Shown piece by piece: positions 36,260 to 43,864 of a stretch of 64,000 nucleotides of DNA. The position numbers and the translations under genes are program-made. The DNA is taken from the NCBI RefSeq assembly GCF_036492835.1, contig NZ_AP025315.1:124001-188000 (forward strand), read 5' to 3'. This stretch comes from Fulvitalea axinellae. Lineage in GTDB: Bacteria; Bacteroidota; Bacteroidia; Cytophagales; Cyclobacteriaceae. The notes beneath the pieces are model-generated. The model was not told the origin of the DNA. It saw only the letters and a list, made by a program, of their open reading frames with translations, and did no database searches. The stretch's first letter is position 1. Each line of letters starts with the position of its first letter.

Positions 36260-36570
36260 ATTTTTTGTAGTAAAGCGTAAAGAGTACAGAGTAAATAGAC
36301 TGTTTTCGGTATTAAGTATTTGGTGTTAAGTCTTAGGAACCGCGTCGGTGATTGTATCTAACACTTAATACCTGGCACTAAACACCATAGGATTAACATA
36401 TATTTATCATTTTAGTCTCCATATTAATTTTCCGCACAATTACTTTTACAACTCATCATATTAGTTATTTTTACATAATTAGTGGTACAAAGTAAATGAC
36501 TATACGTAAATAGTTTACAAGGTTGTTTTTAGTGAAAAAACAATAATCCGTAACACTTGAAACAGGGAAT
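36260..36570. repeat. 311-bp intergenic region with heptad repeat copy F (36269-36391)
   Basis: Starts 9 bp after a stop codon. AGTAAAG-CGTAAAG-AGTACAG-AGTAAAT, then ATTAAGT-ATTTGGT-GTTAAGT-CTTAGG, then an inverted arm of the same units. The two arms can form an imperfect stem of about 28 bp. The rest (36392-36570) is AT-rich promoter DNA with nothing else recognised. Confidence 0.65.
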
Positions 36571-37215
36571 ATGGGACTAACCGATAAGCTTCACTTCTTC
36601 CACAATATTTTGCCAAAGGCGATCGGCTTAATGGCTATTCCGTTTTTCATTCAGGTGCTTGCGAGTTGTAACGTATCGACATGCACGGGCGACAGCACAT
36701 ACCATCTTTACAATCTTTGTGACATTAGCCTTACGCATATCGACAATTCCGGAGAGAAACCCGTCGCTTCCGAAACCGCCGACATAAGTAACTATATTCT
36801 CCGCATTAATACAGACTTGACTTTGGCCCCTTGCGCCACGCCTTCCACTTCTGCCGGAATAATCCCTAAAGCGCAGGCCATGTCGCCCGTCTGCCCCGAA
36901 GAGGTATACACACTTTTTAAGTCCGTCGAAAAAATCACGGTCAAAACACTTACCGACATTAACGAGGATTACCCCGCCGACTCAGACGTATCGGACCTTT
37001 TCGCTGGAAAAGAAGAGAATTCTATGCAATCCTTGGACCACTATGTAGCGATGTTTCGTGAAAAAGAACATATCGATTACGAAAGCCTGGCTTCTCCTTT
37101 CGAATTATACTTAGCCCAGACTCTTGAACCCGGCATTTACCGCTTTGAAGTATCTATAATTCTTGAAAACGAGCGGGCGCTTACCGCAATTTCAAAACCG
37201 GTAACGCTTCAATAA
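36571..37215 (+). CDS. hypothetical Cys-rich lipoprotein
   Basis: A 214-residue lipoprotein with signal peptide ending VLASC (Cys 33) after a long n-region. The mature part begins with a cluster of cysteines ('CNVSTCTGDSTYHLYNLCDI') and continues 'NYILRINTDLTLAPC'. It ends in beta-type sequence ('GIYRFEVSIILENERALTAISKPVTLQ'), suggesting an Ig-like fold. It is vaguely reminiscent of DUF5034-type Bacteroidota lipoproteins, but I am not confident. The AraC gene starts 86 bp downstream. Confidence 0.65.
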   Translation: MGLTDKLHFFHNILPKAIGLMAIPFFIQVLASCNVSTCTGDSTYHLYNLCDISLTHIDNSGEKPVASETADISNYILRINTDLTLAPCATPSTSAGIIPKAQAMSPVCPEEVYTLFKSVEKITVKTLTDINEDYPADSDVSDLFAGKEENSMQSLDHYVAMFREKEHIDYESLASPFELYLAQTLEPGIYRFEVSIILENERALTAISKPVTLQ

Positions 37216-37301
37216 ATTATGGGCTAATTGGACTGACCTGTTACTTAAAACCGCATTTTTATTTCTCAAGACAATAATCGACCTTATCACTCTAGGCTTT
37301 A

Positions 37302-37940
37302 ATGATTATGCGTTACCGTATCCAGAAATACGATGACTTCAACGCTTCCGGCGGAGCCGAAGTATCGAATATAAGTTACGAGAAATCCAGAGGAAGGCTT
37401 TGCCAATACGCCAAAACAGACTCCAGTTGTTTTTTTCTCCCGGAAAATTATAGCACCCAAGTAGTTAAAGGGGAAAAATATATGCTGATTGGCAATACCG
37501 AATTTCGGTTGCGCAAGGGTGATTCCCTGCGGATACCCAAACACACCGTGGTTTTCACACATATCCCCGACCAAACTGAAGGTTTTATTAGCCTTAATAC
37601 TCCTTATCCCGCAAAAGGTGACAGCTCTTCTTGTCCTGCACGTATGTTGGACACTTTAATAACCCACCTTTTCGAACCATTAACGATTCCGGAATTAGCC
37701 GAAAAAACATTTATGAGTACAGCCACTTTCAAAAGGCACTTTTCACGGAATTTCGGCATCGCTCCCAAAACGTGGATTAGGCAAACTCGCCTTCGGGCCA
37801 CATATTTTTACCTTCGTACGCAACAGTACCCAGTGTCGGAAGTAGCTTTCCGGGCTGGATTCGATAACCTTCCGCATTTTTCCCATAGCTTCAAACAACA
37901 ATTTCACCTAAGCCCATCCGATCTCTCGCATATAGATTGA
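37302..37940 (+). CDS. AraC-family transcriptional regulator
   Basis: A 212-residue protein. The N-terminal half is a small cupin-like domain ('EKYMLIGNTEFRLRKGDSLRIPKHTVVF'). The C-terminus is a full AraC HTH ('IPELAEKTFMSTATFKRHFSRNFG', 'VSEVAFRAGFDNLPHFSHSFKQQF'). Cytoplasmic. It is followed 55 bp downstream by the SnoaL-like gene, probably in one transcript. Target and ligand unknown. Confidence 0.85.
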   Translation: MIMRYRIQKYDDFNASGGAEVSNISYEKSRGRLCQYAKTDSSCFFLPENYSTQVVKGEKYMLIGNTEFRLRKGDSLRIPKHTVVFTHIPDQTEGFISLNTPYPAKGDSSSCPARMLDTLITHLFEPLTIPELAEKTFMSTATFKRHFSRNFGIAPKTWIRQTRLRATYFYLRTQQYPVSEVAFRAGFDNLPHFSHSFKQQFHLSPSDLSHID

Positions 37941-37995
37941 GCCAAAATCGATAACCTTCCGGCTCAGACAAAGCTATCTTTACAAGAAAAAAATT

Positions 37996-38349
37996 ATGGA
38001 ACAGAAAGAAGCTTTGGCTTTTGCCAACGAATGGGTCAACGCATGGAACTCCTGTGACCTCGACAGAATCCTCACCCATTATTCGGATGACATTGAAGTC
38101 AGTACGCCCATGATAAAAATGGCCGCGGACATGGAAGGCAACAGCCTAAAAGGGAAAAAGGCCGTCGCTGAGTATTGGGAAACCGCCTTGCGGAAATTAC
38201 CAGCCTTAGAATTTAAATTATATGATGTCGCCGTAGGGTCAAACTCCGTAGCCCTTTATTACGAAGCGGTGATGGGAAAAAAAGCTATTGAAGTCATGTT
38301 CCTCAACGAACAAGGCAAAATCGAAAAGATGATTGCTCACTATACCTAA
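37996..38349 (+). CDS. SnoaL/NTF2-like protein
   Basis: A 117-residue protein with the NTF2 fold pattern: 'ALAFANEWVNAWNSCDLDRILTHYSDDIEV', then 'GKKAVAEYWETAL' and a beta-sheet ending 'FLNEQGKIEKMIAHY'. SnoaL-like proteins are small cyclases/isomerases or binding proteins; the activity cannot be predicted. Likely co-transcribed with the preceding AraC regulator. A terminator hairpin lies about 95 bp downstream. Confidence 0.82.
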   Translation: MEQKEALAFANEWVNAWNSCDLDRILTHYSDDIEVSTPMIKMAADMEGNSLKGKKAVAEYWETALRKLPALEFKLYDVAVGSNSVALYYEAVMGKKAIEVMFLNEQGKIEKMIAHYT

Positions 38350-38441
38350 GTTTCTAATAAAACATCCGACATAAGTCGCCCCGCAACATAGCAAGTTGGA
38401 TTAACCTCAGTATTCTTCATCGATACATAGGGGAATATTCT

Positions 38442-38482
38442 AAAGGGGTAGCCAGTCAATAAAGTACTGGCCACTCCCCTTT
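38442..38482 (+). terminator. terminator after the AraC/SnoaL pair
   Basis: AGGGGTAGCCAGT pairs with ACTGGCCACTCCCCT (small internal mismatch) and is followed by TTTTCT. Confidence 0.8.
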
Positions 38483-38589
38483 TCTGATCACTTTATTCAA
38501 GCCCACTATCCCAGTAATTCAGTACAAACTTGCACTAAGTTTCGCTCAAACTTTTTGTCCAACCGAATAGGCATCCGTTTATTGCGCAT

Positions 38590-39186
38590 ATGCCACAACT
38601 CAATATTGTACATAGAGCCCAAATACAACTAGGCATCCAAGCCGGAAAGACCGACGCCCAAATAGCGAGAGAACTCGGCGTACACCGTGGTACCGTAGGC
38701 CGTGAGATAAATCGCAACGGCGGACGCGAAAACTATGACCTCTGGCAAGCGCAATCCGCTCGTGACACAAGACAGCGCAAAGCCGTAAAAGCCCGCTTGC
38801 TCTTCGGAGGTGGTGTACTCTTTAATTCCAAACTCCGCAAACTCGGATTAAAATACGCTCACCTCTCTCACACACATATACATTGGTACGATTACGACCA
38901 AGACCGTTTCTTCCGTAACTCCGAAGCTTGGCGCTATAAACCCTACAAGGCTCGCAAAACAAACGCTTTTCTGTGGAACGGATCAGAAATAAAGTTCCTA
39001 CTATCGCCTGTATCCGATAAAGAAACTTTTCAATCTACTGTAAATAAGCGCAGTACCAAACATAAAAGGGTCATAGTAGAAAAACCAATGTTGCAAAACG
39101 ACAGCATTAATAAAAAACGTAAGCAATCGCCTCGTTTAGCACATAACTATACCCTAACCACAGAATATACACACCTTTCGGCCTAA
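38590..39186 (+). CDS. IS30-like HTH fused to unrelated C-terminus (probable transposase remnant)
   Basis: A 198-residue frame. Residues 1-68 match the N-terminal helix-turn-helix of IS30-type transposases: 'AGKTDAQIARELGVHRGTVG' followed by 'REINRNGG', then an AQ..A..R block. After about residue 70 the sequence no longer resembles IS30 (no DDE core). It instead reads 'HIHWYDYDQDRFFRNSEAWRY' and a basic tail that I do not recognise. Full IS30 transposases are about 310-350 residues, so this is either a truncated transposase continuing into foreign sequence or a small DNA-binding protein derived from one. No terminal repeats were found around it. Confidence 0.5.
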   Translation: MPQLNIVHRAQIQLGIQAGKTDAQIARELGVHRGTVGREINRNGGRENYDLWQAQSARDTRQRKAVKARLLFGGGVLFNSKLRKLGLKYAHLSHTHIHWYDYDQDRFFRNSEAWRYKPYKARKTNAFLWNGSEIKFLLSPVSDKETFQSTVNKRSTKHKRVIVEKPMLQNDSINKKRKQSPRLAHNYTLTTEYTHLSA

Positions 39187-39504
39187 CGCTATCGCTTTTT
39201 CGATCTCATATTCTATTTTTCAATACTCTACACGCCTTCGAGACACCAAATATTCCCTTTTTCAATAAGCAATTCTTTCCAAAAAGGACGGGCAAGAGGC
39301 TTGTCGCGTTTTAATAAGATCAGCCGGTTATGATTTTGTTGAAGAAAGGAGCCTCTTCTAAAACAAAGTACCTTAAAGTGAATAGAGCTAAAGGTTGTAT
39401 TATTGAAGTAAGGCCTAGATGCCCATTTTACTTTTCACTATTTATCTTTTATTTTCTAAGCTCATGGTATATCTTCCTAATATATAAGGAAACAGGAATT
39501 ACTG
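39187..39504. other. 318-bp AT-rich gap
   Basis: Contains an inverted pair, AAGAGGCT (about 39294) and AGCCTCTT (about 39351). A possible 63-codon frame at 39330-39521 would encode one membrane helix and overlaps the next gene; it is too weak to call. Confidence 0.35.
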
Positions 39505-40086
39505 TTGATTACAAGTTCTAGCATATCAAAAAAGAAAAATTTGAAACGAATAGGATACGTATTTCTTCTTTTTACATCTTTCTCCTGCAACAAGAGTGAA
39601 ACACTTGAAAAAGAAGTAAGTGAAATTCTCTTTTCAGTTATTCGAGATAATCCAGATCTTTTTTCTTCAAATTACAAACTATTAGATTTTTATAACTCCC
39701 CTTTGGGTGGCCCATCAAGAATTTATGATGGTGAAATTGAATCTGACTTTATTATTACAAGCATTTTCAATAAAGAAGAATGTAAATTTCTATCGGATCA
39801 AAAAAAGGCAAATAGAAAGCTTAAGATCATCAGGAACAACTGGCTTGATAAAAATTATCGCCTAATTAGTTCTACAGAGATAAATACTTTTAGAGAAAAG
39901 TTTCAAAAAGACATTGGATGTATTCAAGGTTTTTCCGTTCCATTAATTTCAAAGGATAGACAGTTTGTTATCATCAGATATTTTGTTTCATGTGGTTCAT
40001 ATAACGCTCATGGGTTTACATCTATTTTTAAGTATACTGGCAGTAAGTGGATTGAATTCAAAAATATTGAAAACTGGATTAGTTAA
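39505..40086 (+). CDS. hypothetical lipoprotein, AT-rich
   Basis: A protein of up to 193 residues that I do not recognise. It has no ATG start: TTG at 39505 opens the frame, but TTG at 39541 begins the lipoprotein signal (KRIGYVFLLFTSFSC) and is the better start. The mature domain is mixed alpha/beta, with two Cys ('GCIQGFS', 'FVSCGSYNAHGF') that may pair, and ends 'KWIEFKNIENWIS'. Base composition is clearly more AT-rich than the flanking PUL and macroglobulin genes, suggesting recent acquisition. No operon partner. Confidence 0.6.
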   Translation: MITSSSISKKKNLKRIGYVFLLFTSFSCNKSETLEKEVSEILFSVIRDNPDLFSSNYKLLDFYNSPLGGPSRIYDGEIESDFIITSIFNKEECKFLSDQKKANRKLKIIRNNWLDKNYRLISSTEINTFREKFQKDIGCIQGFSVPLISKDRQFVIIRYFVSCGSYNAHGFTSIFKYTGSKWIEFKNIENWIS

Positions 40087-40161
40087 TCCAAAAAATAACT
40101 TAAACTCGTTTCATACTGGTGGAAAAACTTTTTAGAAAAAAATAAAATGCGCTAAAATTCA

Positions 40162-41121
40162 CTAATAGTACTTCTTATTGCCAAATAATCGTTCTTTATC
40201 AACAGTAATTCTATAAATTCTACTTAACCCATTCTCATCCTTATTAAGTTCCTTTAAAAGAGCTTCTATTGATTTAAAGTTATTGATTTTTTCAAAGGAC
40301 CTTCTCTTGCTAGTAAAGTATAATTCTCCGGATGTGGAATCAAAGAAAGGGCAATAGTCCATAAACTTTGAATTAATTTCCGGACCCAGATTTATCGCCT
40401 TACTCCAATGTGAAGTGTTATCCCTAAAGCTGATATATAAGTCGCCACTGCCCAAACCACCTTTTCTATTATAACCCGTGAAAATTAAAAATGTCTCATC
40501 AGGAGAGACGAAGGAGTTAAATTCGTATCCATTCGTATTTATGGAGTCCCCTAAGTTAATGGGCTCGGAATATCCGCTATTGTTCCAGGCACAGTAATAA
40601 ATATCATCTTTCCCCTTAGAGCCCGGATTGTCACTTGTAAAATAAAGGTTTTTGTTTGCTGTTACGGATGGGTAAAACTCATCATAACTCGTATTGACGG
40701 GAGAACCAACATTCTTCGGGGCTCCCCATTCCGCATTTATATCAGAACGTTCGACATACCAAATATCAAAATCCTTGGGTTGATCAGATGAGCTATCTAA
40801 AGGTCTATTCGAGACAAAGTATAGCCTTAGATTATCAGGAGAAAGGAAGGCTTCAAGGTCTTTATACTTTCCAGAGAAAGGGACAATCGTAGGCTCACCC
40901 CAACGAGTGTTAATCTTTTTTATTCGCACTATAACCGAGATATCCCCCAAGTTACTTTGAATGGTAGTGTACGCTTCCTGACCGTTTGAAGATAATGTGA
41001 AATCCCGTACGCATGGAAAATCAGTTAATGACTTAATAGCAATGGTAGCGGATTTCGTGTTTTGCCCATAAGCTATAAGGCTGAACAAGCAAAGACCAAT
41101 AAGAATATTGATTATTTTCAT
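40162..41121 (-). CDS. PD40/WD40-like beta-propeller exported protein
   Basis: A 319-residue protein with a signal peptide (ending AYGQ). It contains repeated PD40 blades: 'LSPDNLRLYFVSNRP', 'FYPSVTANKNLYFTSDNPGS' followed by 'KGKDDIYY', 'FVSPDETFLIFTGYNR', and 'PFFDSTSGELYFTSKR'. This is the TolB-like propeller found in many Bacteroidota OmpA/TolB-type envelope proteins. Here it is a stand-alone propeller without an OmpA domain. It probably acts as a periplasmic binding or scaffold protein. Confidence 0.82.
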   Translation of the reverse strand: MKIINILIGLCLFSLIAYGQNTKSATIAIKSLTDFPCVRDFTLSSNGQEAYTTIQSNLGDISVIVRIKKINTRWGEPTIVPFSGKYKDLEAFLSPDNLRLYFVSNRPLDSSSDQPKDFDIWYVERSDINAEWGAPKNVGSPVNTSYDEFYPSVTANKNLYFTSDNPGSKGKDDIYYCAWNNSGYSEPINLGDSINTNGYEFNSFVSPDETFLIFTGYNRKGGLGSGDLYISFRDNTSHWSKAINLGPEINSKFMDYCPFFDSTSGELYFTSKRRSFEKINNFKSIEALLKELNKDENGLSRIYRITVDKERLFGNKKYY

Positions 41122-41322
41122 TTTTGACTAGCCTATATTATAAGTCGCTAAAATTCAACCTGTAACGCATAAAATCACGAATACCTCATGATCATTTTAA
41201 GATTATCGAGCTTTGCGATTCAGTGAATGAAAACACACGGAAAGTCAACACTTCGGGTTAAAGCACAATATATTAAAACATCACTAAACCAATGTTCAAT
41301 TATGAAAAAAACGATCTATTGT

Positions 41323-42488
41323 CACAGTACATGACAAAAAATGGCTTTCCGAATCATTGCGTAATTTTGAGTGACCAAACTTAAACCCGCAAAACGATTG
41401 GAAAGCCAGTTCGAATATACAAAACTACAGACCTTAATTACCAGTGAACCCGAGTTAAAGAAACTGAATAAGGCCCGACTAAAACTGCTTTGTTACCTGA
41501 TAACCTCGTTGATCAAAGTCCAAAAGGTTGGTTTCAGACACCTTTCGGAAGGATACGATTCGGGAGCTACGGTGACGTCCAACATGAGGAGGATTCAGCG
41601 TTTCTTTGCCAAATTCGAATTTCCGGAAGAGGGCTTTTCCCGGCTTATCATCAGGATGATTCCCGTCAAAGGGAAATACCGGATCGCCATTGACCGGACC
41701 AACTGGAAGTTCGGGAAAAGGAACATCAACTTGCTGTTTCTCTGCGTTGTATACAAAGGCGTGGGTATTCCGTTGATATGGAAAGTGCTTGGGGACAAGA
41801 AGGGGAATTCGAGCACGGCCGAACGAAAAGGTCTTCTCGGGAAGTTTATCGAATGGTTCGGTGCGGATATGATCGAACGCATTACCGCTGACCGGGAATT
41901 TATCGGCGAAGAATGGTGGGAATTCCTGCTGGAACACGGGATCCCTTTTTATATCCGCATCAAGGAAAACGCGTTAATAGGGTTGCATGGCGGAAGATTC
42001 GTAAACGCCAGGCGATTGTTTGCGCCCCATAAGCTGAAAGTCGCCTATTTTCATCCGACTTCCGTGACGATCACCAAGGTGAAGGTGTATGTTTCGGGAA
42101 TGAAGTACATCGAGAACGGAAAGCTCGAATACTTGATCCTCGCGTCTCCGAAAAACACTCGGGAAAGCTTAGAAATCTACCGTGAACGCTGGCAGATAGA
42201 AACCATGTTCAGGGGCTTCAAAAGTGCGGGCTTCAACCTTGAGGATACGCATTTACAAGATTACGAAAGGATAAACAAGTTGCTGTGTGTCATAGCAATA
42301 GCGTTTATCTGGTCGTATAATATCGGGATTTTCAAACACGAAGAGGAGGAGCCGATCAAAATCAAAAAACACGGGAGAAGGGCGAAAAGCTTTTTCTCGT
42401 ACGGCCTTGAGGAAATAGCCCACGCTCTGATTAATAAGGTCGAAACGAAGATCGAGAGATTATCAGGGCTATTTTTGTCATGTACTTA
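41323..42488 (+). mobile_element. IS4-type insertion sequence with 10-bp target duplication
   Basis: An element of about 1166 bp. The left end CACAGTACATGACAAAAA and the reverse complement of the right end (TAAGTACATGACAAAAATA) share AGTACATGACAAAAA. GATCTATTGT flanks the element on both sides (41313-41322 and 42489-42498), an exact 10-bp target duplication as expected for IS4-family elements. One transposase gene fills the element. Confidence 0.88.
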
Positions 42489-42489
42489 G
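41371..42489 (+). CDS. IS4-family transposase
   Basis: A 372-residue DDE transposase of the DDE_Tnp_1 type. Catalytic Asp candidates lie in 'RIAIDRTNWKFG' and 'ITADREFIG'; the Glu with the Y-(2)-R-(3)-E-(6)-K signature appears in 'EIYRERWQIETMFRGFKSAG'. All parts of the core look intact, so the element may still be active. The stop codon TAG uses TA from the IS end and G from the duplicated target, so the protein's end depends on the insertion site. No programmed frameshift is needed. Confidence 0.9.
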   Translation: MTKLKPAKRLESQFEYTKLQTLITSEPELKKLNKARLKLLCYLITSLIKVQKVGFRHLSEGYDSGATVTSNMRRIQRFFAKFEFPEEGFSRLIIRMIPVKGKYRIAIDRTNWKFGKRNINLLFLCVVYKGVGIPLIWKVLGDKKGNSSTAERKGLLGKFIEWFGADMIERITADREFIGEEWWEFLLEHGIPFYIRIKENALIGLHGGRFVNARRLFAPHKLKVAYFHPTSVTITKVKVYVSGMKYIENGKLEYLILASPKNTRESLEIYRERWQIETMFRGFKSAGFNLEDTHLQDYERINKLLCVIAIAFIWSYNIGIFKHEEEEPIKIKKHGRRAKSFFSYGLEEIAHALINKVETKIERLSGLFLSCT

Positions 42490-42730
42490 ATCTATTGTAA
42501 GCTCATTACAATACCATTGTTTAACATTAACAATTACGATCAAAACCATTCTTTCCGTAAATCCAAAGCTAGGTATCATAGACATCAAACAGCCAGCACT
42601 TTTGCGAAACAAATCACAAGGCCCCCTGACAAGTCATAATTTAGTGGAATACATTAAGGTTATGTTCAACATTACTTCATGTTGTTATATAAAAATTGTA
42701 AATAGATCAAGAACAAAATAATTCATGTTC

Positions 42731-42763
42731 TTTGTATTGAAAAGTAGGGTTTAACTATCTTTA
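42731..42763 (+). promoter_or_regulatory. Bacteroidota-type promoter (-33 TTTG, -7 TANNTTTG-like)
   Basis: TTTG at 42731-42734 and TATCTTTA at 42756-42763 with 21 bp between, upstream of the truncated gene at 42774. Spacing and sequence are close to the consensus of Bacteroidota housekeeping promoters. Confidence 0.45.
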
Positions 42764-42773
42764 CACCACTAAA

Positions 42774-42920
42774 ATGAAGTTATACAAAGTTTTTTTTATA
42801 ATTACCTTAGTCTCTGGCACAGTACATGACAAAAAATCATATTCCCCTTGCGCCAACCTTTTACAAGTTGGGTACCTGAAAATAAAAAAGTGTAGAGAAG
42901 AACGAAGCTCCTCTCCATAA
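42774..42920 (+). pseudogene. 5' remnant of a secreted-protein gene interrupted by an IS end
   Basis: ATG at 42774 opens a signal-peptide-like start (MKLYKVFFIITLVSG). The frame then runs into CACAGTACATGACAAAAAAT (42818-42837), identical to the left 20 bp of the IS4-type element 1.5 kb upstream, and ends 27 codons later. The sequence after the 20-mer is neither IS interior nor recognisable protein. I read it as the promoter and leader of a gene destroyed by an insertion whose body was later lost. The protein's identity is gone. Confidence 0.5.
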
Positions 42921-42980
42921 AAAAGGAACTTCGCCACGTTTTGAAATACTACTTAAGTAGTAACGCATTTCATTTTTTAA

Positions 42981-43370
42981 TTACCAGAAATTTGCGGTAA
43001 AAGTGATGTCTGTAAATGAATCTTCCCCCACGATATTGTATCCATATCCTCCTGTTGCCGAATATATCGTTATTTCGGCACTAAGCCCATCAGCACTAAC
43101 TACGCCTGTAACCCAGGGCTCTGGAGAGTAATCTAATAGAAAAGTATCACCAATATCATTATCCTCCGCTGGATATATCTCCATAAAACCCCATTTTTCA
43201 GTTGGAGACGGAGAATAAGCAATAACCACCACAAATGAATCCTCATTATCGGATATAATGGTAACTTCTTCAGTGTTTCTTGCTATACCCCACCATAAAT
43301 TCTCGAATTCGGAATTGTTTATAGTATGAGCGGAAGCGGAAGGAACAAAGGCGAAACTTGTGATCACCAT
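42981..43370 (-). CDS. small secreted beta-sandwich-like protein, unknown
   Basis: A 129-residue protein as drawn from ATG 43370. The frame continues upstream without a stop to about 43418 and would add 'KKAIVVFKKLLLLT', completing a good signal peptide (cleavage after SASA). The true start may therefore be a rare codon upstream. The mature part is about 115 residues of beta-type sequence rich in Trp/Tyr and acidic residues ('LWWGIARNTEEVTII', 'EITIYSATGGYGYNIVG', 'DITFTANFW'). I do not recognise it. It lies next to the broken gene and IS end in the AT-rich patch. Confidence 0.55.
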   Translation of the reverse strand: MVITSFAFVPSASAHTINNSEFENLWWGIARNTEEVTIISDNEDSFVVVIAYSPSPTEKWGFMEIYPAEDNDIGDTFLLDYSPEPWVTGVVSADGLSAEITIYSATGGYGYNIVGEDSFTDITFTANFW

Positions 43371-43864
43371 TGTCAGAAGTAAAAGTTTTTTGAATACGAC
43401 AATTGCTTTTTTTGATATTTAAAACATAAAAGCACTTTAGCACAATTAAATATAGTTTCAAAACCACTACACCTCTATTGTATTATAATTATTATTTAAA
43501 TAATTACAACAACATTCAACAATGAATGACACGAATGATTTTCTATGATACTAAACAGGGTATAGTCTTACAAGACTATGATGCGTTTACGATTTGAACT
43601 CCTGACAACCTTTAATAGACAAGCCCCTGCTTTCGTAAATTATAATAGCATTGGTAATCGAAAAATATAGAGTCTATTCACACCATAAGAAGGTCCTCTA
43701 CTTGCACTAAACACACAAAACAAAAGATATTTTCACTCCAAATTCCATCAACTCACTCCTTGCCCTTCCCTCATACCAACATCATTATACTGCGTCGCAA
43801 TATATTTATCGTTGCATTAGGTGTCTGTGTTTGCATTATTACACAACCAAACAGTTACTTATTT
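43371..43864. other. 494-bp AT-rich intergenic region
   Basis: Divergent promoter region between the small secreted protein and the TonB receptor. No repeat, RNA or operator recognised. Confidence 0.45.

Noticed and set aside
39330-39521. 63-codon frame with one hydrophobic segment
   Set aside because: Overlaps the next gene, atypical composition and no supporting context; possible but not supportable.
42490-42510. TTGTAA/TTACAA inverted repeat after the IS as a terminator
   Set aside because: Only 6 bp, AT-only, no T run, and it partly falls in the target duplication.
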